Numbered from the stretch's first letter, positions 40,111 through 49,924 are shown. The stretch is 64,000 nt of DNA from Marinobacter sp. LV10R510-11A (GCF_900215155.1 NZ_LT907980.1:1116001-1180000), one strand, 5' to 3'. The notes: generated by a model not told the origin, from the letters alone. Translations and numbers: made by a program.

Positions 40111-41079
40111 ATGACCTTTGCACGTATTGCCGGCACTGGCTCTTACCTGCCAGAGAATATTGTTACGAACAAAGACCTTGAAAAAATGGTTGATACCACG
40201 GATTCGTGGATCCGTGAGCGCACCGGCATTGAGCAACGACACATTGCCGTCGAGGGCCAAACCACCGTAGATCTTGCAGAACAAGCCGCTCTAAATGCCT
40301 TAAAAGCGGCTGGCATAGATGCTCGCGAGATTGATCTTATTATTTTTGCCACCTCCACTCCAGATAAGATTTTCCCGAGTTCTGCCTGCATTCTGCAAGC
40401 GCGGCTAGGCATTCATGGCTGCCCTGCTTTCGATATCCAAGCTGTGTGCAGCGGCTTTGTTTACGCTCTTTCGGTCGCCGACAAATTTATAAAAACCGGA
40501 GCCAGTAAAAAGGTGCTGGTTATTGGCGCTGAAGTGTTCTCCCGAATTATCAACTGGTCGGATCGTGGCACTTGTGTGCTGTTCGGGGATGGCGCCGGCG
40601 CTGTGATTCTGGAAGCGCATGAAGAAACCGGTATTCTTTCAACGCACATTCACGCAGACGGTCAGTACGAAAAACTGCTGCACGTACCCTGTGGTATCGC
40701 CGATGGGTTTGAGCGCGTTAAGGCCGGTGAAGCCTTTGTGGAGATGAAAGGTCACGAAGTGTTCAAGGTTGCGGTAAACACCCTGGGTAAAATCGTGGAT
40801 GAAACGCTCGAAGCCAATCAGATGGAGAAGTCCGATATCGACTGGCTGGTCCCTCACCAGGCAAACCTCCGTATTATTTCGGCTACTGCAAAAAAGCTGA
40901 ACATGTCTATGGACCAGGTTGTGGTGACCGTTAACAAGCACGGCAACACCTCTGCGGCGTCCATTCCTCTGGCACTCGATGTTGCGGTAAGAGACGGGCG
41001 CATTAAACGTAACGACGTTGTACTTCTTGAAGCCTTTGGCGGTGGTTTTACCTGGGGTTCGGCGCTGTTGCGCTATTGA
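40111..41079 (+). CDS. fabH: Beta-ketoacyl-ACP synthase III
   Basis: 322 residues with the full Cys-His-Asn triad: Cys113 in [10 protein letters not shown], His249 in [12 protein letters not shown] and Asn279 in [11 protein letters not shown]. The C-terminal loop [16 protein letters not shown] is typical of FabH. It condenses acetyl-CoA with malonyl-ACP to start fatty-acid synthesis. The gene stands alone, not in the plsX-fabH-fabD cluster, so it could be a second FabH. It reads away from the GST-like gene. Confidence 0.94.
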   Translation: MTFARIAGTGSYLPENIVTNKDLEKMVDTTDSWIRERTGIEQRHIAVEGQTTVDLAEQAALNALKAAGIDAREIDLIIFATSTPDKIFPSSACILQARLGIHGCPAFDIQAVCSGFVYALSVADKFIKTGASKKVLVIGAEVFSRIINWSDRGTCVLFGDGAGAVILEAHEETGILSTHIHADGQYEKLLHVPCGIADGFERVKAGEAFVEMKGHEVFKVAVNTLGKIVDETLEANQMEKSDIDWLVPHQANLRIISATAKKLNMSMDQVVVTVNKHGNTSAASIPLALDVAVRDGRIKRNDVVLLEAFGGGFTWGSALLRY

Positions 41080-41160
41080 TTAGAGTTATTCCAGAACTTA
41101 TCTCTGTGGACTGATTGCGTTGCTGCACTTGGGTATATTTCTTTGTGAGAGTCGGATACA

Positions 41161-41176
41161 CTGTGTTTTTATACAG
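41161..41176. promoter_or_regulatory. LexA-binding SOS box upstream of yebG
   Basis: CTGTGTTTTTATACAG matches the gammaproteobacterial consensus CTGT-N8-ACAG exactly, with an AT-rich centre, 30 bases before the yebG start. It predicts repression by LexA and induction by DNA damage. E. coli yebG is LexA-controlled as well. Confidence 0.88.
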
Positions 41177-41206
41177 TAAAGCAGACAATCACTGCGAGGA
41201 ATGACC

Positions 41207-41479
41207 ATGGCGGTACAAGCAGTCTATTTTTCCGATAGGGACGGCCTGGATATGGCATTAAAAAATCCTGAGACCATGCTTTTCACATCAAAAGCAGACG
41301 CCGATGCCCGGGATAAAGTACTGGAACTAGCGGAAGAAATTCAGGGTTACCTGGCTCGGAAAGTTGAAGGCCTAGGCGACGATATGGCCGAAAAGTGCGC
41401 CATGGCCATCGCCGAGGACAAAGATCTGTTCCAGAAAGCCCTGAAAAAGCCGGAGCTTTTGAACGCTGCTCAGGAATAG
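41207..41479 (+). CDS. yebG: YebG-family SOS protein
   Basis: 90 residues. MAVQAVYFSDRDGLDMALKN then LFTSKADADARDKVLELAEE and IQGYLARKV matches the YebG signature (FTSKKEADAxDKxLDxAxxL). YebG is a small DNA-damage-induced protein of uncertain role. The correct start is the second ATG (41207), which has GCGAGGA at proper spacing; the ATG at 41201 is too close to it. The exact LexA box upstream strengthens the assignment. The 3' end overlaps the convergent dabA by ten bases. Confidence 0.88.
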   Translation: MAVQAVYFSDRDGLDMALKNPETMLFTSKADADARDKVLELAEEIQGYLARKVEGLGDDMAEKCAMAIAEDKDLFQKALKKPELLNAAQE

Positions 41480-43896
41480 CCTACGCAGCTATGCCACATA
41501 CCCTTGTCAAACCGCTCCTGATTTCCCCCGGGCAGTATTCTGTGCAGCCATAACCACTGGTTTTGGACTAACTGTGCAACATTGGGCTGGCGCTCAATAA
41601 TGGCTTCAATACGCTCCCGGGGGGCGTCAATTAGTACGGTGAGTCGAAGCGCTTCATGGCGCCAGTATGTGCCATCGTGTACGGACTGCAGCGGCAGGCC
41701 AATACGCAGATCTGTTCCGTTCCCTTCTATAACGCCCAAGTTGCCACCAACCACTGAGTGCAGCAGCTTGTTGCCGGCACCGTAAACGCCGGGCGCAGTA
41801 ACCGAGGCGAAATACTGAAGGTTGATCCAGTTCGCCACCATCATGGGGGCCGACATCAACGCTTCCAGAACCTGCCCTTGCGCATCTTGTTCTGGATCGT
41901 AGTCGTGCAGGAACACTCTGCCCGAAAGATCCTTACCTCGGGTTAGATCCCGTTTGGCGAAAATAATCGCCGCATTATTTGCAAGCCCCCATTCTGGACG
42001 GACTTCTGACCAGTCCAGCGCCCGCTGCCTTAGTGCGGCCAGCAGTTCTTTGTCATCTAAGCCGTTCAGTTTGAGGGGCGTTGCTCTCTCCTTTCTCGCC
42101 TCACGCCCGGCAATCAAGAAAGAGGCCTCCAGATCCGCCAGCAACGCCTGATGGGAATCCGGAACCTGCTCCCGCCCGAACAGCGTAACTTCATCCGTTA
42201 CGGTGCAGTGTTCGGCTGCAACAGCAAAGGTTGCGCCCGGTACATGAATGCCCTCTTCTGCGAGCCCTTCGCGCACCTGTAACTCGTTGAACAGTGAAGC
42301 CGCCAGCCTCGCGTTCACTCCGCCACTCTGGCCACCACAGGCGCCGCAAGCCATGCCCGCATGATTGGGGTTGTTGTCTGTTTGCGTGCCGTGGCCAACA
42401 AATACCAGCAACGGCGCGAAATCACAGGTCAGCGACATGCCCTTCAGGAAACCAGCGACCAGTTTGACCTTCTCTGGTATCGCTAGAGGATCACCGTCCA
42501 GATGATGCACCAACTTGCCATCCATCGAGCCCGCACCGCTGGGCTTAGGGGGCCTTTTCTGGTGAAGGCTGTCTTTTAGTAACTTCCAAGCCCACGCCAG
42601 GCCAGTTGTTTCGACCAGTGTGAAAGTTGAAAGGCTGCTGTATTTGGCTTTGCGCACGGATTCGCGGGTTATCTCACGCTGATCCAGCGCGCGGTTCAGT
42701 GCGGTATCGCCTTCAGAACTGCCTTGGGTATCAACAAGCCTATAGGCAGGTGCGAGCAGCCCGGGTAGCCGTTGAACTTCCGAAAACGGGCCATGGCTCT
42801 GATGCGAGATTGGCAAGCCAAAAAATCCGGCAAAACCGAGCGTGCAAATGCGCGGGTTGTGGTTTTCCAGGTGACGCCTCATGACTTCGGAGCGCACATC
42901 GATGCAGAAAACGGCCTGAATATCAGCGTCAAAATTAAGAGCGCCATCAAGGTCACCATTCAAGGCTCTACAGAGAGACTTCTGGTAGCCAATCTCATAC
43001 GCACGTTGCCAAACCCAAAGCAGTTCGCCGTTTTGGCTGGTTGTGGCGGGGTTCCGGCGAATGTGCGCCCAAGCCTCAGCTCTTGCGCCTATTTGTTCTG
43101 CAGAGGCGCACTCCATACCTACAGCTTCCCAAACCAGTAAAATGGATAGCAACGATTCACAGGTATCAGACGCCTCACCCGCAAGACCTGCCCGCCAGTC
43201 GACACCGCTGCTCCACGAGGCCCAGCCGAGCACACGCATCAGCAAACTATGACAAAGTGCTTCCAGCTCATTTGAATTCAGGTTCAGCCGTTTTACGGCC
43301 TTCTCCATAGCTTTCAGCCGGTCGTTAGGCAACGCTTTAAGTTTTTCACGGGCTCCGGAAATCCCCGTCCTATAGTTCAATGATAGGTCTTGTCGCGCCG
43401 CTTCAAGCCAGAACTCGAACAAACCACCCTGCCCGTCCTGGCTTCCCGCCGAAGACCACCTGGCCTGGCGACGGTCAAAATAAGCGCCACACAGCCTGCC
43501 GATTTCTTCACATACCGCATCGGCGGTTTTAAGGCCTTCCGAGTTGACCGGAAATACATCCAGAATGGAGTGGTAGGAATATTCATCAGGTTGCTCTTTT
43601 TTCTTCAGTGCATCAAAAAGTGGCTGTAGCTCAGACTGCACGCCGCTTTCTTCCAGACTGATCTTCAAATCCGAGTCTGAAATTCTCCCGCCTTCCCAGG
43701 CCTCGCGGTAAAAAGCTATCGGCATGAGGATGGAGAACCCCGCCCTATGCTCCAACAGGCGCTCAGCGCTTTTTATAGGTTGATCACGAAGGCCCCAAAA
43801 AGGGTTTACTGCAATCCACCGATCCAACGGCCAGATGGGTGCTATCAACCCACAGGCGCGGGTAACAGTGCTCTGCCATGCATGTATATCCATCAT
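41470..43896 (-). CDS. dabA: DabA, inorganic-carbon accumulation subunit (DUF2309)
   Basis: 808 residues. The carbonic-anhydrase-like zinc set of studied DabA proteins is present: Cys331 and Asp333 in AVFCIDVRSE, His502 in LVFVGHGTQTDNNP, and Cys517 in HAGMACGACGG. Other family text includes NPFWGL and SHGPF. DabA works in the cytoplasmic membrane with DabB to take up and hydrate CO2 to bicarbonate, energised by a cation gradient, so raising intracellular bicarbonate. It overlaps dabB by four bases (ATGA). Here it probably supports anaplerotic growth in seawater, since no RuBisCO is in view. Confidence 0.95.
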   Translation of the reverse strand: MMDIHAWQSTVTRACGLIAPIWPLDRWIAVNPFWGLRDQPIKSAERLLEHRAGFSILMPIAFYREAWEGGRISDSDLKISLEESGVQSELQPLFDALKKKEQPDEYSYHSILDVFPVNSEGLKTADAVCEEIGRLCGAYFDRRQARWSSAGSQDGQGGLFEFWLEAARQDLSLNYRTGISGAREKLKALPNDRLKAMEKAVKRLNLNSNELEALCHSLLMRVLGWASWSSGVDWRAGLAGEASDTCESLLSILLVWEAVGMECASAEQIGARAEAWAHIRRNPATTSQNGELLWVWQRAYEIGYQKSLCRALNGDLDGALNFDADIQAVFCIDVRSEVMRRHLENHNPRICTLGFAGFFGLPISHQSHGPFSEVQRLPGLLAPAYRLVDTQGSSEGDTALNRALDQREITRESVRKAKYSSLSTFTLVETTGLAWAWKLLKDSLHQKRPPKPSGAGSMDGKLVHHLDGDPLAIPEKVKLVAGFLKGMSLTCDFAPLLVFVGHGTQTDNNPNHAGMACGACGGQSGGVNARLAASLFNELQVREGLAEEGIHVPGATFAVAAEHCTVTDEVTLFGREQVPDSHQALLADLEASFLIAGREARKERATPLKLNGLDDKELLAALRQRALDWSEVRPEWGLANNAAIIFAKRDLTRGKDLSGRVFLHDYDPEQDAQGQVLEALMSAPMMVANWINLQYFASVTAPGVYGAGNKLLHSVVGGNLGVIEGNGTDLRIGLPLQSVHDGTYWRHEALRLTVLIDAPRERIEAIIERQPNVAQLVQNQWLWLHRILPGGNQERFDKGMWHSCVGYS

Positions 43897-45512
43897 GATC
43901 TCTTCTCCATAGTAAACGGATGATGGGGAATTCTTTTCAGCATGCCGGGAGCATTTATGGCTTCAGACGCTAGGTGGCGGGTAACCCGATCAAACATCAG
44001 CTCAAGGTAAAGCCCCTTACTGAAGTGCCTCCAGAGATTTCTGGAGAGCTTGCTCTGACCACCGTGCAGGATCAGCGCCGAAATGCTTACCAGCACGATC
44101 ATCAGTGCCAATGCTAAGCCGTATGCAACAGCAGGGATCTCGAAGTTTGCGTGCTCCGGTACTGCCGGCCCGACTAAGGCGTGCAGTACGCCGTAGGCGG
44201 GAACCAGCAAGAGGGCCATGGATGCGATACGCACTTTTGATATCACACTCGCGCCGGCAGGCACGGCGATAACAGCACTTGCAACGGCCAGCACCAGTAA
44301 GGCACCAAACACCAGGTTGCCTTCCACCAGGCCGGGAACCAGCAAGAGAATGACGGCTGAGAGACCACCGGTTAACAGCGCCCAGAGAAACCCCACCGGG
44401 GAACGTTGTTGGGCGAAAATACCAACCGCAGAGGCTTTAACGGTTCGGCCAGAGGCAAGAAACGAATGCGCTTTGTAAAGCGAGTGCGCCAGCAGGTGTA
44501 GAAGCGCCAATGTGTAGGCGCCCATGCCTATTTCAAAAAGCATGAAGCCCATTTGTGCGCAGGTAGACCATGCCAGTGCGTGCTTAACAGAATACTGGGT
44601 CATCATGGTGAGCACCGCGATAACCGCAGTGAGCCCACCAATGGTCAGCAGAATAAGATGCCCGGCAGTGAACCCATCAAACACCGGAAACAGCCTTAAC
44701 CAGAGAAACCCACCCAGGTTGATCACACCGGCATGCAGCAGCGCAGACACCGGAGTCGGCGCCTCCATAACCCGTAACAGCCAACCGTGAAACGGCATCT
44801 GGGCACACTTAAGAATCGCGGCCAGCGCCAGTGCAACAGACGCAAGTGTTAGTGCTATTGAGGAGGAAGGTGCCGCATTCTGTGCCTGAATCATCTCCGG
44901 CAAGTAGAAGGTGCCATGATGGATATACAGAAGGAGCACACCGCCCACAACGAGAGCGTCCCCGGCACGGCTTACAATGAATTTCTGCACCGCCGCCATT
45001 CGCGCCTGCGGTCTTTCTGGGTAAAGGGTTAACAGGTGGTGCAGTGAAATGCTCACACCCACCCATGCGCCGGCAAGTACCAGCAGGTTATTGGTCATAA
45101 CCAGAACCAGCACGCAGGCGATGGTAAGGAGAAACCAAGGCAAGAAGCGCTCACGCCCAGGATCGCCACGCAAGTAACGCTCCGAGAAACGCAAAATGAC
45201 CCAGGCGACAAAACCCACCATCAAAGCCATCCACGCGGCAACTCCGGCGGGGTAAAGGCCCAACCAACGGCCTGCTAAAGCCATTGAACTAGTGGTGACA
45301 CTACTCTGAACGTCAACCAGCAACAAAGCGGCAATCAGACATGTCGCAGCCATCGAAAACACCAGCAGTTTTTCTGCCAGATGCCAGCAATGATTCTGCT
45401 TAAGCGGGTTACGAGTCCAGGCACTGAAACCTGCAAGTGCAAGCAGGGACGCCGGAACCACCAACCAAGCCAGCAATACCAGTGTTGATAAAAACAAAGT
45501 GAGATCGTGCAT
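43893..45512 (-). CDS. dabB: DabB, proton-channel subunit of the DAB system
   Basis: 539 residues from the ATG at 45512 after AGGAG. It is a NuoL/MrpA-like membrane protein with about 14 helices; marks include HGWLLRVMEAPTPVSALLHA and GVINLGGFLWLRLFP, and the conserved Lys in the HALAWSTCAQMGFMLFEIG stretch. In DAB this subunit couples the proton or sodium gradient to DabA. It is the first gene of the operon, transcribed away from the LysR-type gene on the other strand. Confidence 0.93.
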   Translation of the reverse strand: MHDLTLFLSTLVLLAWLVVPASLLALAGFSAWTRNPLKQNHCWHLAEKLLVFSMAATCLIAALLLVDVQSSVTTSSMALAGRWLGLYPAGVAAWMALMVGFVAWVILRFSERYLRGDPGRERFLPWFLLTIACVLVLVMTNNLLVLAGAWVGVSISLHHLLTLYPERPQARMAAVQKFIVSRAGDALVVGGVLLLYIHHGTFYLPEMIQAQNAAPSSSIALTLASVALALAAILKCAQMPFHGWLLRVMEAPTPVSALLHAGVINLGGFLWLRLFPVFDGFTAGHLILLTIGGLTAVIAVLTMMTQYSVKHALAWSTCAQMGFMLFEIGMGAYTLALLHLLAHSLYKAHSFLASGRTVKASAVGIFAQQRSPVGFLWALLTGGLSAVILLLVPGLVEGNLVFGALLVLAVASAVIAVPAGASVISKVRIASMALLLVPAYGVLHALVGPAVPEHANFEIPAVAYGLALALMIVLVSISALILHGGQSKLSRNLWRHFSKGLYLELMFDRVTRHLASEAINAPGMLKRIPHHPFTMEKRS

Positions 45513-45570
45513 CGGGTCTTTCTCCTGATTTCCCTGTGCTGACACGCATACTCTGCAGAGATTAGACTGA

Positions 45571-45588
45571 TATAAAAAATGGTTTATA
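45571..45588. promoter_or_regulatory. Candidate LysR operator between dabB and lysR genes
   Basis: TATAAA-AAATGG-TTTATA is a perfect 6+6 inverted repeat with the T-N11-A spacing typical of LysR boxes. It lies in the 122-bp divergent region. A second short inverted pair, GTTCT/AGAAC, spans 45600-45616 nearer the lysR start. Confidence 0.55.
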
Positions 45589-45634
45589 CTGAACCTTCTG
45601 TTCTCTTTTTAAGAACGATTAAAAGAGCCCGAAC

Positions 45635-46528
45635 ATGAAGCTTAACTATCATCACCTGTACTATTTCTGGATGGTTGCCCGAACCGGCCACCTGACCCGT
45701 GCAGCGAATACCCTGCATATTTCGCAATCAGCGTTGTCCGGGCAGATACGAAAGCTGGAAGCCGGCCTTGGGCACGATCTGTTTATCCGTGAGGGGCGCC
45801 GCCTCAAGCTATCCGAGGCGGGCAGAATGGCGTTTTCCTACGCGGAAGAAATATTTCGCCAAGGCGAAGAACTTGCGGCTGTGTTTGCCTCCGGCGCGCA
45901 GGTAAACCGGGAGGTGCTGCGTATCGGTGCCGTGGCAACTTTGTCCAGAAATTTTCAGGAAGCTTTTCTTCACCCGCTACTGGGCCGGGAAAATCTTGAA
46001 TTCAGCCTACAAAGTAGTGACATTAACGAGTTGCTTAGGCGGCTGTCTGCCCACAGGCTAGATCTGATTCTTTCCAATCAGCCCGTGCGCGGTGACGAGG
46101 CAAACCCTTGGCGCTCCAAGCTCATCTCAAAACAGCCCGTAAGCATCATTGGGCCGCCGGAATCCGGCCAGAAAGTCACCTTCCCAGATTTCCTCGAAGG
46201 GCGTAGCTTGATCGTTCCTGGCGCCGATAATAATATCCGGCAAGCCTTTGATCAGCTGTGTGAGTACCACAAGGTACGCCCCAGGCTAGTAGCCGAAGTG
46301 GATGATATGGCCATGATGCGATTGCTAGCGCGGGATTCAGGGCACTTTGCCGTTTTACCTCCGGTGGTGGTGCGAGATGAGCTCAGAAACGGTGATCTTA
46401 TTGATTACGGAGCCCTGCCCGGAGTCTACGAGGAGTTCTATGCCATCAGCATACGGCGTAAGTTTGAAAGCCCTGCTTTGCGGGAGCTGCTTTCACAGCC
46501 GGTTGAGGACTTTATGATGCGGCCCTGA
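45635..46528 (+). CDS. LysR-type regulator of the dab operon (NhaR-like)
   Basis: 297 residues. The HTH is at the N-terminus: LNYHHLYYFWMVARTGHLTR, AANTLHISQSALSGQIRKLE, with the family Leu-Tyr-Tyr-Phe start seen in NhaR. The effector-binding part includes LDLILSNQPVRGDE and FLEGRSLIVPGADNNIRQAF. It is divergent to dabBA with 122 bases between, the classical LysR arrangement. It most likely activates dab under low CO2; the effector is unknown. Confidence 0.9.
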   Translation: MKLNYHHLYYFWMVARTGHLTRAANTLHISQSALSGQIRKLEAGLGHDLFIREGRRLKLSEAGRMAFSYAEEIFRQGEELAAVFASGAQVNREVLRIGAVATLSRNFQEAFLHPLLGRENLEFSLQSSDINELLRRLSAHRLDLILSNQPVRGDEANPWRSKLISKQPVSIIGPPESGQKVTFPDFLEGRSLIVPGADNNIRQAFDQLCEYHKVRPRLVAEVDDMAMMRLLARDSGHFAVLPPVVVRDELRNGDLIDYGALPGVYEEFYAISIRRKFESPALRELLSQPVEDFMMRP

Positions 46529-46637
46529 GTTGATCATTCTGACCAGTCACTCTGGCGTAAACAGCCATGACTCAGGTGGCAGCGGAGACGTATAGTGAAC
46601 AAGTCGTCATTAATATAATAAGGTCGGACCACAAAGT

Positions 46638-48119
46638 ATGACTCAGCAAAACAGCAGTGCGCAGCCCTCGATCGTCATAATCGGAACAGGATTTGGCGGC
46701 ATAGGTATGGCAATCCAGCTAAAGGAAGCCGGCTTCGGAAACGTCACTTTGCTGGAAAAAGCCGGGCGCGTTGGCGGCACGTGGCGAGACAACACCTACC
46801 CTGGCGCTGCCTGCGATGTGCAGTCGCACTTTTACTCCTATTCTTTCGAGCCAAAGCACGATTGGTCCCGCAAGTTCGGGCTGCAGCACGAACTCCTCGG
46901 CTACATGGAACACTGCGTTGAGAAATATGGACTCGCGGAGCAAATCCGTTTTAACTGTGAAGTGGCTGAAGCGGTGTTCGACGATGCCCGCAACCTTTGG
47001 ACACTAACGCTTGCCAACGGTGAAACGCTGGAAGCGCAAATGGTCATCACGGCAACTGGGCAACTGAACCAGCCGGCCTGGCCCAACATTGAGGGCATGG
47101 GTGATTTTGAAGGCGCTGCCTTTCACTCGGCACGCTGGAACCATGATTACGACCTGAAGGATAAGCGCGTTGCTGTAATTGGTACCGGAGCAAGCGCTAT
47201 TCAGTTTGTGCCCGAGATTGCCGGTAAGGTGAAATCCCTCACGCTGTTTCAACGCTCAGCCGCTTGGGTTCTGCCGAAACCAGACCGTCCCTTTAAACGT
47301 TGGGAGCAAACCCTGTTCAAAGCCATTCCAGCGTGGGATAGGCTTTATCGTTACATGATCTACTGGAAGAACGAAAGCCGGGGCCTAGCCTTCACTCGTT
47401 TCAGTGGCCTCCTGGACATTTTTGCCCGGCAAGCTAAAACCGAAGCTCGCAAACACGTAACCGATCCGGAAAAACTCAAACACATCATTCCGGATTATCA
47501 GATTGGCTGTAAGCGGATTCTGATTTCCAACGACTGGTACCCAGCCATAAACCGCTCAAACGTGGATTTGGTTTCGGACCCGATTGAAAAAATCGACAGC
47601 AAAGGCGTTCAGACACGTTCTGGCAAGCACTATCCCGTTGACGCCATTATCTTTGGTACTGGCTTTCGTGCTTCTGAGTTTTTGTCACCCATGCGTGTAA
47701 TTGGGCGCGAAGGCTTAACGTTGAACGAGGCTTGGAAGGATGGCGCCGCTGCCTTCAAAGGGATTACCGTCTCCGGCTTCCCCAACCTGTTTATACTCTA
47801 TGGCCCCAATACCAACCTGGCGCACAACTCAATTCTCTACATGCTGGAATCGCAATTCCAATATGTGCTCGGCTGCCTGAACGCGCTGAAAAAGCACCCT
47901 GGCGCCGCCATGGATGTTCGCAAAGAACGCTTGGAACGTTACTCCAGTGAGGTTCAGGAGGGGCTTGAAGGCAGCGTGTGGAGCTCTGGGTGCTCATCTT
48001 GGTACCTCGATGCCAACGGCAAAAACACCCTTAACTGGCCTGGTTTTACCTTCTCCTATCGCTTTTCCACACGCGACGTGGATACAGCGGACTATCAGTT
48101 CCTCGAACCTGCCGGGTAA
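46638..48119 (+). CDS. Flavin-containing (Baeyer-Villiger-type) monooxygenase
   Basis: 493 residues. The N-terminal FAD motif is VIIGTGFGGIGMAIQLKEAG, and a second Rossmann motif VAVIGTGASAIQF binds NADPH. Between them is FEGAAFHSARWNHD, the Baeyer-Villiger fingerprint F-x-G-x3-H-x3-W. Conserved GGTWRDNTYPGAACD is also present. These enzymes insert oxygen next to a ketone or hydroxylate other substrates using O2 and NADPH. The substrate is unknown; alkane or steroid degradation is possible in a marine hydrocarbon degrader. It is monocistronic. Confidence 0.92.
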   Translation: MTQQNSSAQPSIVIIGTGFGGIGMAIQLKEAGFGNVTLLEKAGRVGGTWRDNTYPGAACDVQSHFYSYSFEPKHDWSRKFGLQHELLGYMEHCVEKYGLAEQIRFNCEVAEAVFDDARNLWTLTLANGETLEAQMVITATGQLNQPAWPNIEGMGDFEGAAFHSARWNHDYDLKDKRVAVIGTGASAIQFVPEIAGKVKSLTLFQRSAAWVLPKPDRPFKRWEQTLFKAIPAWDRLYRYMIYWKNESRGLAFTRFSGLLDIFARQAKTEARKHVTDPEKLKHIIPDYQIGCKRILISNDWYPAINRSNVDLVSDPIEKIDSKGVQTRSGKHYPVDAIIFGTGFRASEFLSPMRVIGREGLTLNEAWKDGAAAFKGITVSGFPNLFILYGPNTNLAHNSILYMLESQFQYVLGCLNALKKHPGAAMDVRKERLERYSSEVQEGLEGSVWSSGCSSWYLDANGKNTLNWPGFTFSYRFSTRDVDTADYQFLEPAG

Positions 48120-48176
48120 TTCCCTAAGTTCTGCTCTTTGACCAACCACAGGGTTTGCATCCAGCATAAATTCATA

Positions 48177-48207
48177 GGATGATTGGATGATCAGGTAAAC
48201 GGATGAT
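48177..48207. promoter_or_regulatory. Three GGATGAT repeats before the GntR gene
   Basis: GGATGAT occurs at 48177, 48185 and 48201, the last six bases before the ATG of the regulator. This repetition next to a GntR-type gene suggests an autoregulatory site; binding is unproven. Confidence 0.4.
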
Positions 48208-48213
48208 AGGTCA

Positions 48214-48891
48214 ATGCTGCAAAGAATTCAGAAAGGCTCTCTGGTGGAAACCGCCATAGAAAGCCTGAGACACGCCATTGAAAAAGAACAGTGGTTGGTG
48301 GGCGACAAGCTACCGGTGGAATCGGAGCTCTCAGAAGCCCTGGGGGTAAGCCGCAACACCGTACGCGAAGCCGTGCGAGTACTCGCCCACGTAGGGATGT
48401 TGGAAACCCGGCAGGGAGACGGCACCTATGTAAGAGCCACACGCGATGCGGGTGAAACCCTCAAGCGCATCGCCCGAACCCAGTTAAAGGACCAACTGGA
48501 GGTGCGAATTATGTTGGAAACCGAAGCAGCAAAGCTGGCGGCGCAACGGCGCACCGAGCAAGATCTTCGCACCATGACCGCGGCACTGGATGCGAGAGGC
48601 AAAGCGGATGCAGACCTCGCGACGCGTATTCGTCACGATGAGTCCTTTCACCATGCGCTGGTGGCCGCGTCTCATAACTCGGCGCTTGCGGAGCTTTACG
48701 ATTACTTCTCTCACGCCATTACCCAAACCATTGAACGCACGGAAAGCGACGCAGACTTGCCGGAGCCCTCGCAGGAGGATCACGAACTGCTGCTGGCGGC
48801 AATCCGCCGCCAAGATTCAGTTAAAGCCGAAAAGCTTGCCCAAGATCTCCTTGCTCCCAGCCTTAAGGCACTTCGGAAGCGAGGTTCGTAA
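48214..48891 (+). CDS. GntR/FadR-family transcriptional regulator
   Basis: 225 residues. The winged HTH is VGDKLPVESELSEALGVSRN, TVREAVRVLAHVGML, ETRQGDGTYV. The FCD effector domain follows, with RHDESFHHALVAASHNSALA, whose Asp/His residues bind a metal, and the distal SQEDHELLLAAI. FadR-subgroup regulators respond to organic acids. It is followed after two bases by the transporter gene, so the two form an operon and the regulator probably controls transport of the same compound. Confidence 0.92.
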   Translation: MLQRIQKGSLVETAIESLRHAIEKEQWLVGDKLPVESELSEALGVSRNTVREAVRVLAHVGMLETRQGDGTYVRATRDAGETLKRIARTQLKDQLEVRIMLETEAAKLAAQRRTEQDLRTMTAALDARGKADADLATRIRHDESFHHALVAASHNSALAELYDYFSHAITQTIERTESDADLPEPSQEDHELLLAAIRRQDSVKAEKLAQDLLAPSLKALRKRGS

Positions 48892-48893
48892 CT

Positions 48894-49904
48894 ATGAAGT
48901 TCAGGCCAGACATTTTTACCCTTTTGCTACTTGGCGCAATTGCCCTGGCTTCCTTTATGCCAGCTACCGGCGCTGCCGGAGACTTGTTGGCAACGGCCGG
49001 AACGGTAGCCGTCGCCCTACTCTTCTTCTTCCACGGTGCAGCGCTGTCGCGGGAGCAGATCGTTGCCGGTGCATCCCACTGGCGGTTGCATATATTGATC
49101 ACCTCGCTCACGTTCGGTTTCTTCCCGCTTGTTGTCATTCCTATTAACGGTCTAAGCAATTTTGCACCATCCTGGATGCCTGCCGATCTGGGGCTTGGCT
49201 TCCTGTACCTGGGAGTATTGCCTTCCGCGGTATCCTCGTCCATTGCCTATACCGCCATGGCGCGGGGCAACGTACCTGCGGCGATCTGCAGTGCCGCCGC
49301 ATCTAATGTGTTTGGCATGATGTTGACCCCCTTCTTGCTGTTACTGCTTGTCAGCTCAGCCGGTAGCGGGGATTTTGCAGTGGGCGAAGCCCTGAAAGAC
49401 ATTGTTTTGCAGCTGCTGTTGCCGTTTGCGATGGGCCACGCCATGCGCCCTATTTTGGGAGGCTACCTGGCGCGCAATGAAAGCCTTATGGCGCGATACG
49501 ATAAATGTGTTATTTGGCTGATCGTGTATTCCGCCTTCTCGCATTCGGTAGAAAGCGGTCTCTGGCAAAACCTGCCGGTAAAAGCCATTGTTCTTACGAT
49601 ACTGCTATGCATCGGGCTTTTGGCATTGTTTATGTTTTTTGCGAGGTTTCTGGTGCGACGTTTCGGGTTCAGTCTGGAAGATGAAGCAGCGGTTGTCTTC
49701 TGTGGCTCTAAAAAGAGCCTAGCCTCCGGGTTGCCCATGGCAAAAGTGTTGTTTTCTGGGCACCCAGGGTTTGGCATGATCGTTTTGCCGATCATGTGTT
49801 ACAACCAAACTCAAATAATTCTCGGTGCTATTCTGGCTCAGAAGTATCGCGATAAAATCGCTGAATCCAAATCCGCGGCAGAAGAAGAGCCAGAAGCACA
49901 GTGA
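48894..49904 (+). CDS. Bile acid:sodium symporter-family transporter (YfeH-like)
   Basis: 336 residues with about ten hydrophobic helices and the SBF-family text LTFGFFPLVVIPINGLSN, then GVLPSAVSSSIAYTAMARGN and LLPFAMGHAMRPILGGYLA. The length is that of the YfeH subgroup, whose substrate is unknown. The gene begins two bases after the GntR-type regulator, so expression is coupled. A stable hairpin follows at 49925-49955. Confidence 0.88.
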   Translation: MKFRPDIFTLLLLGAIALASFMPATGAAGDLLATAGTVAVALLFFFHGAALSREQIVAGASHWRLHILITSLTFGFFPLVVIPINGLSNFAPSWMPADLGLGFLYLGVLPSAVSSSIAYTAMARGNVPAAICSAAASNVFGMMLTPFLLLLLVSSAGSGDFAVGEALKDIVLQLLLPFAMGHAMRPILGGYLARNESLMARYDKCVIWLIVYSAFSHSVESGLWQNLPVKAIVLTILLCIGLLALFMFFARFLVRRFGFSLEDEAAVVFCGSKKSLASGLPMAKVLFSGHPGFGMIVLPIMCYNQTQIILGAILAQKYRDKIAESKSAAEEEPEAQ

Positions 49905-49924
49905 GGGGACGATATACGATGGTA

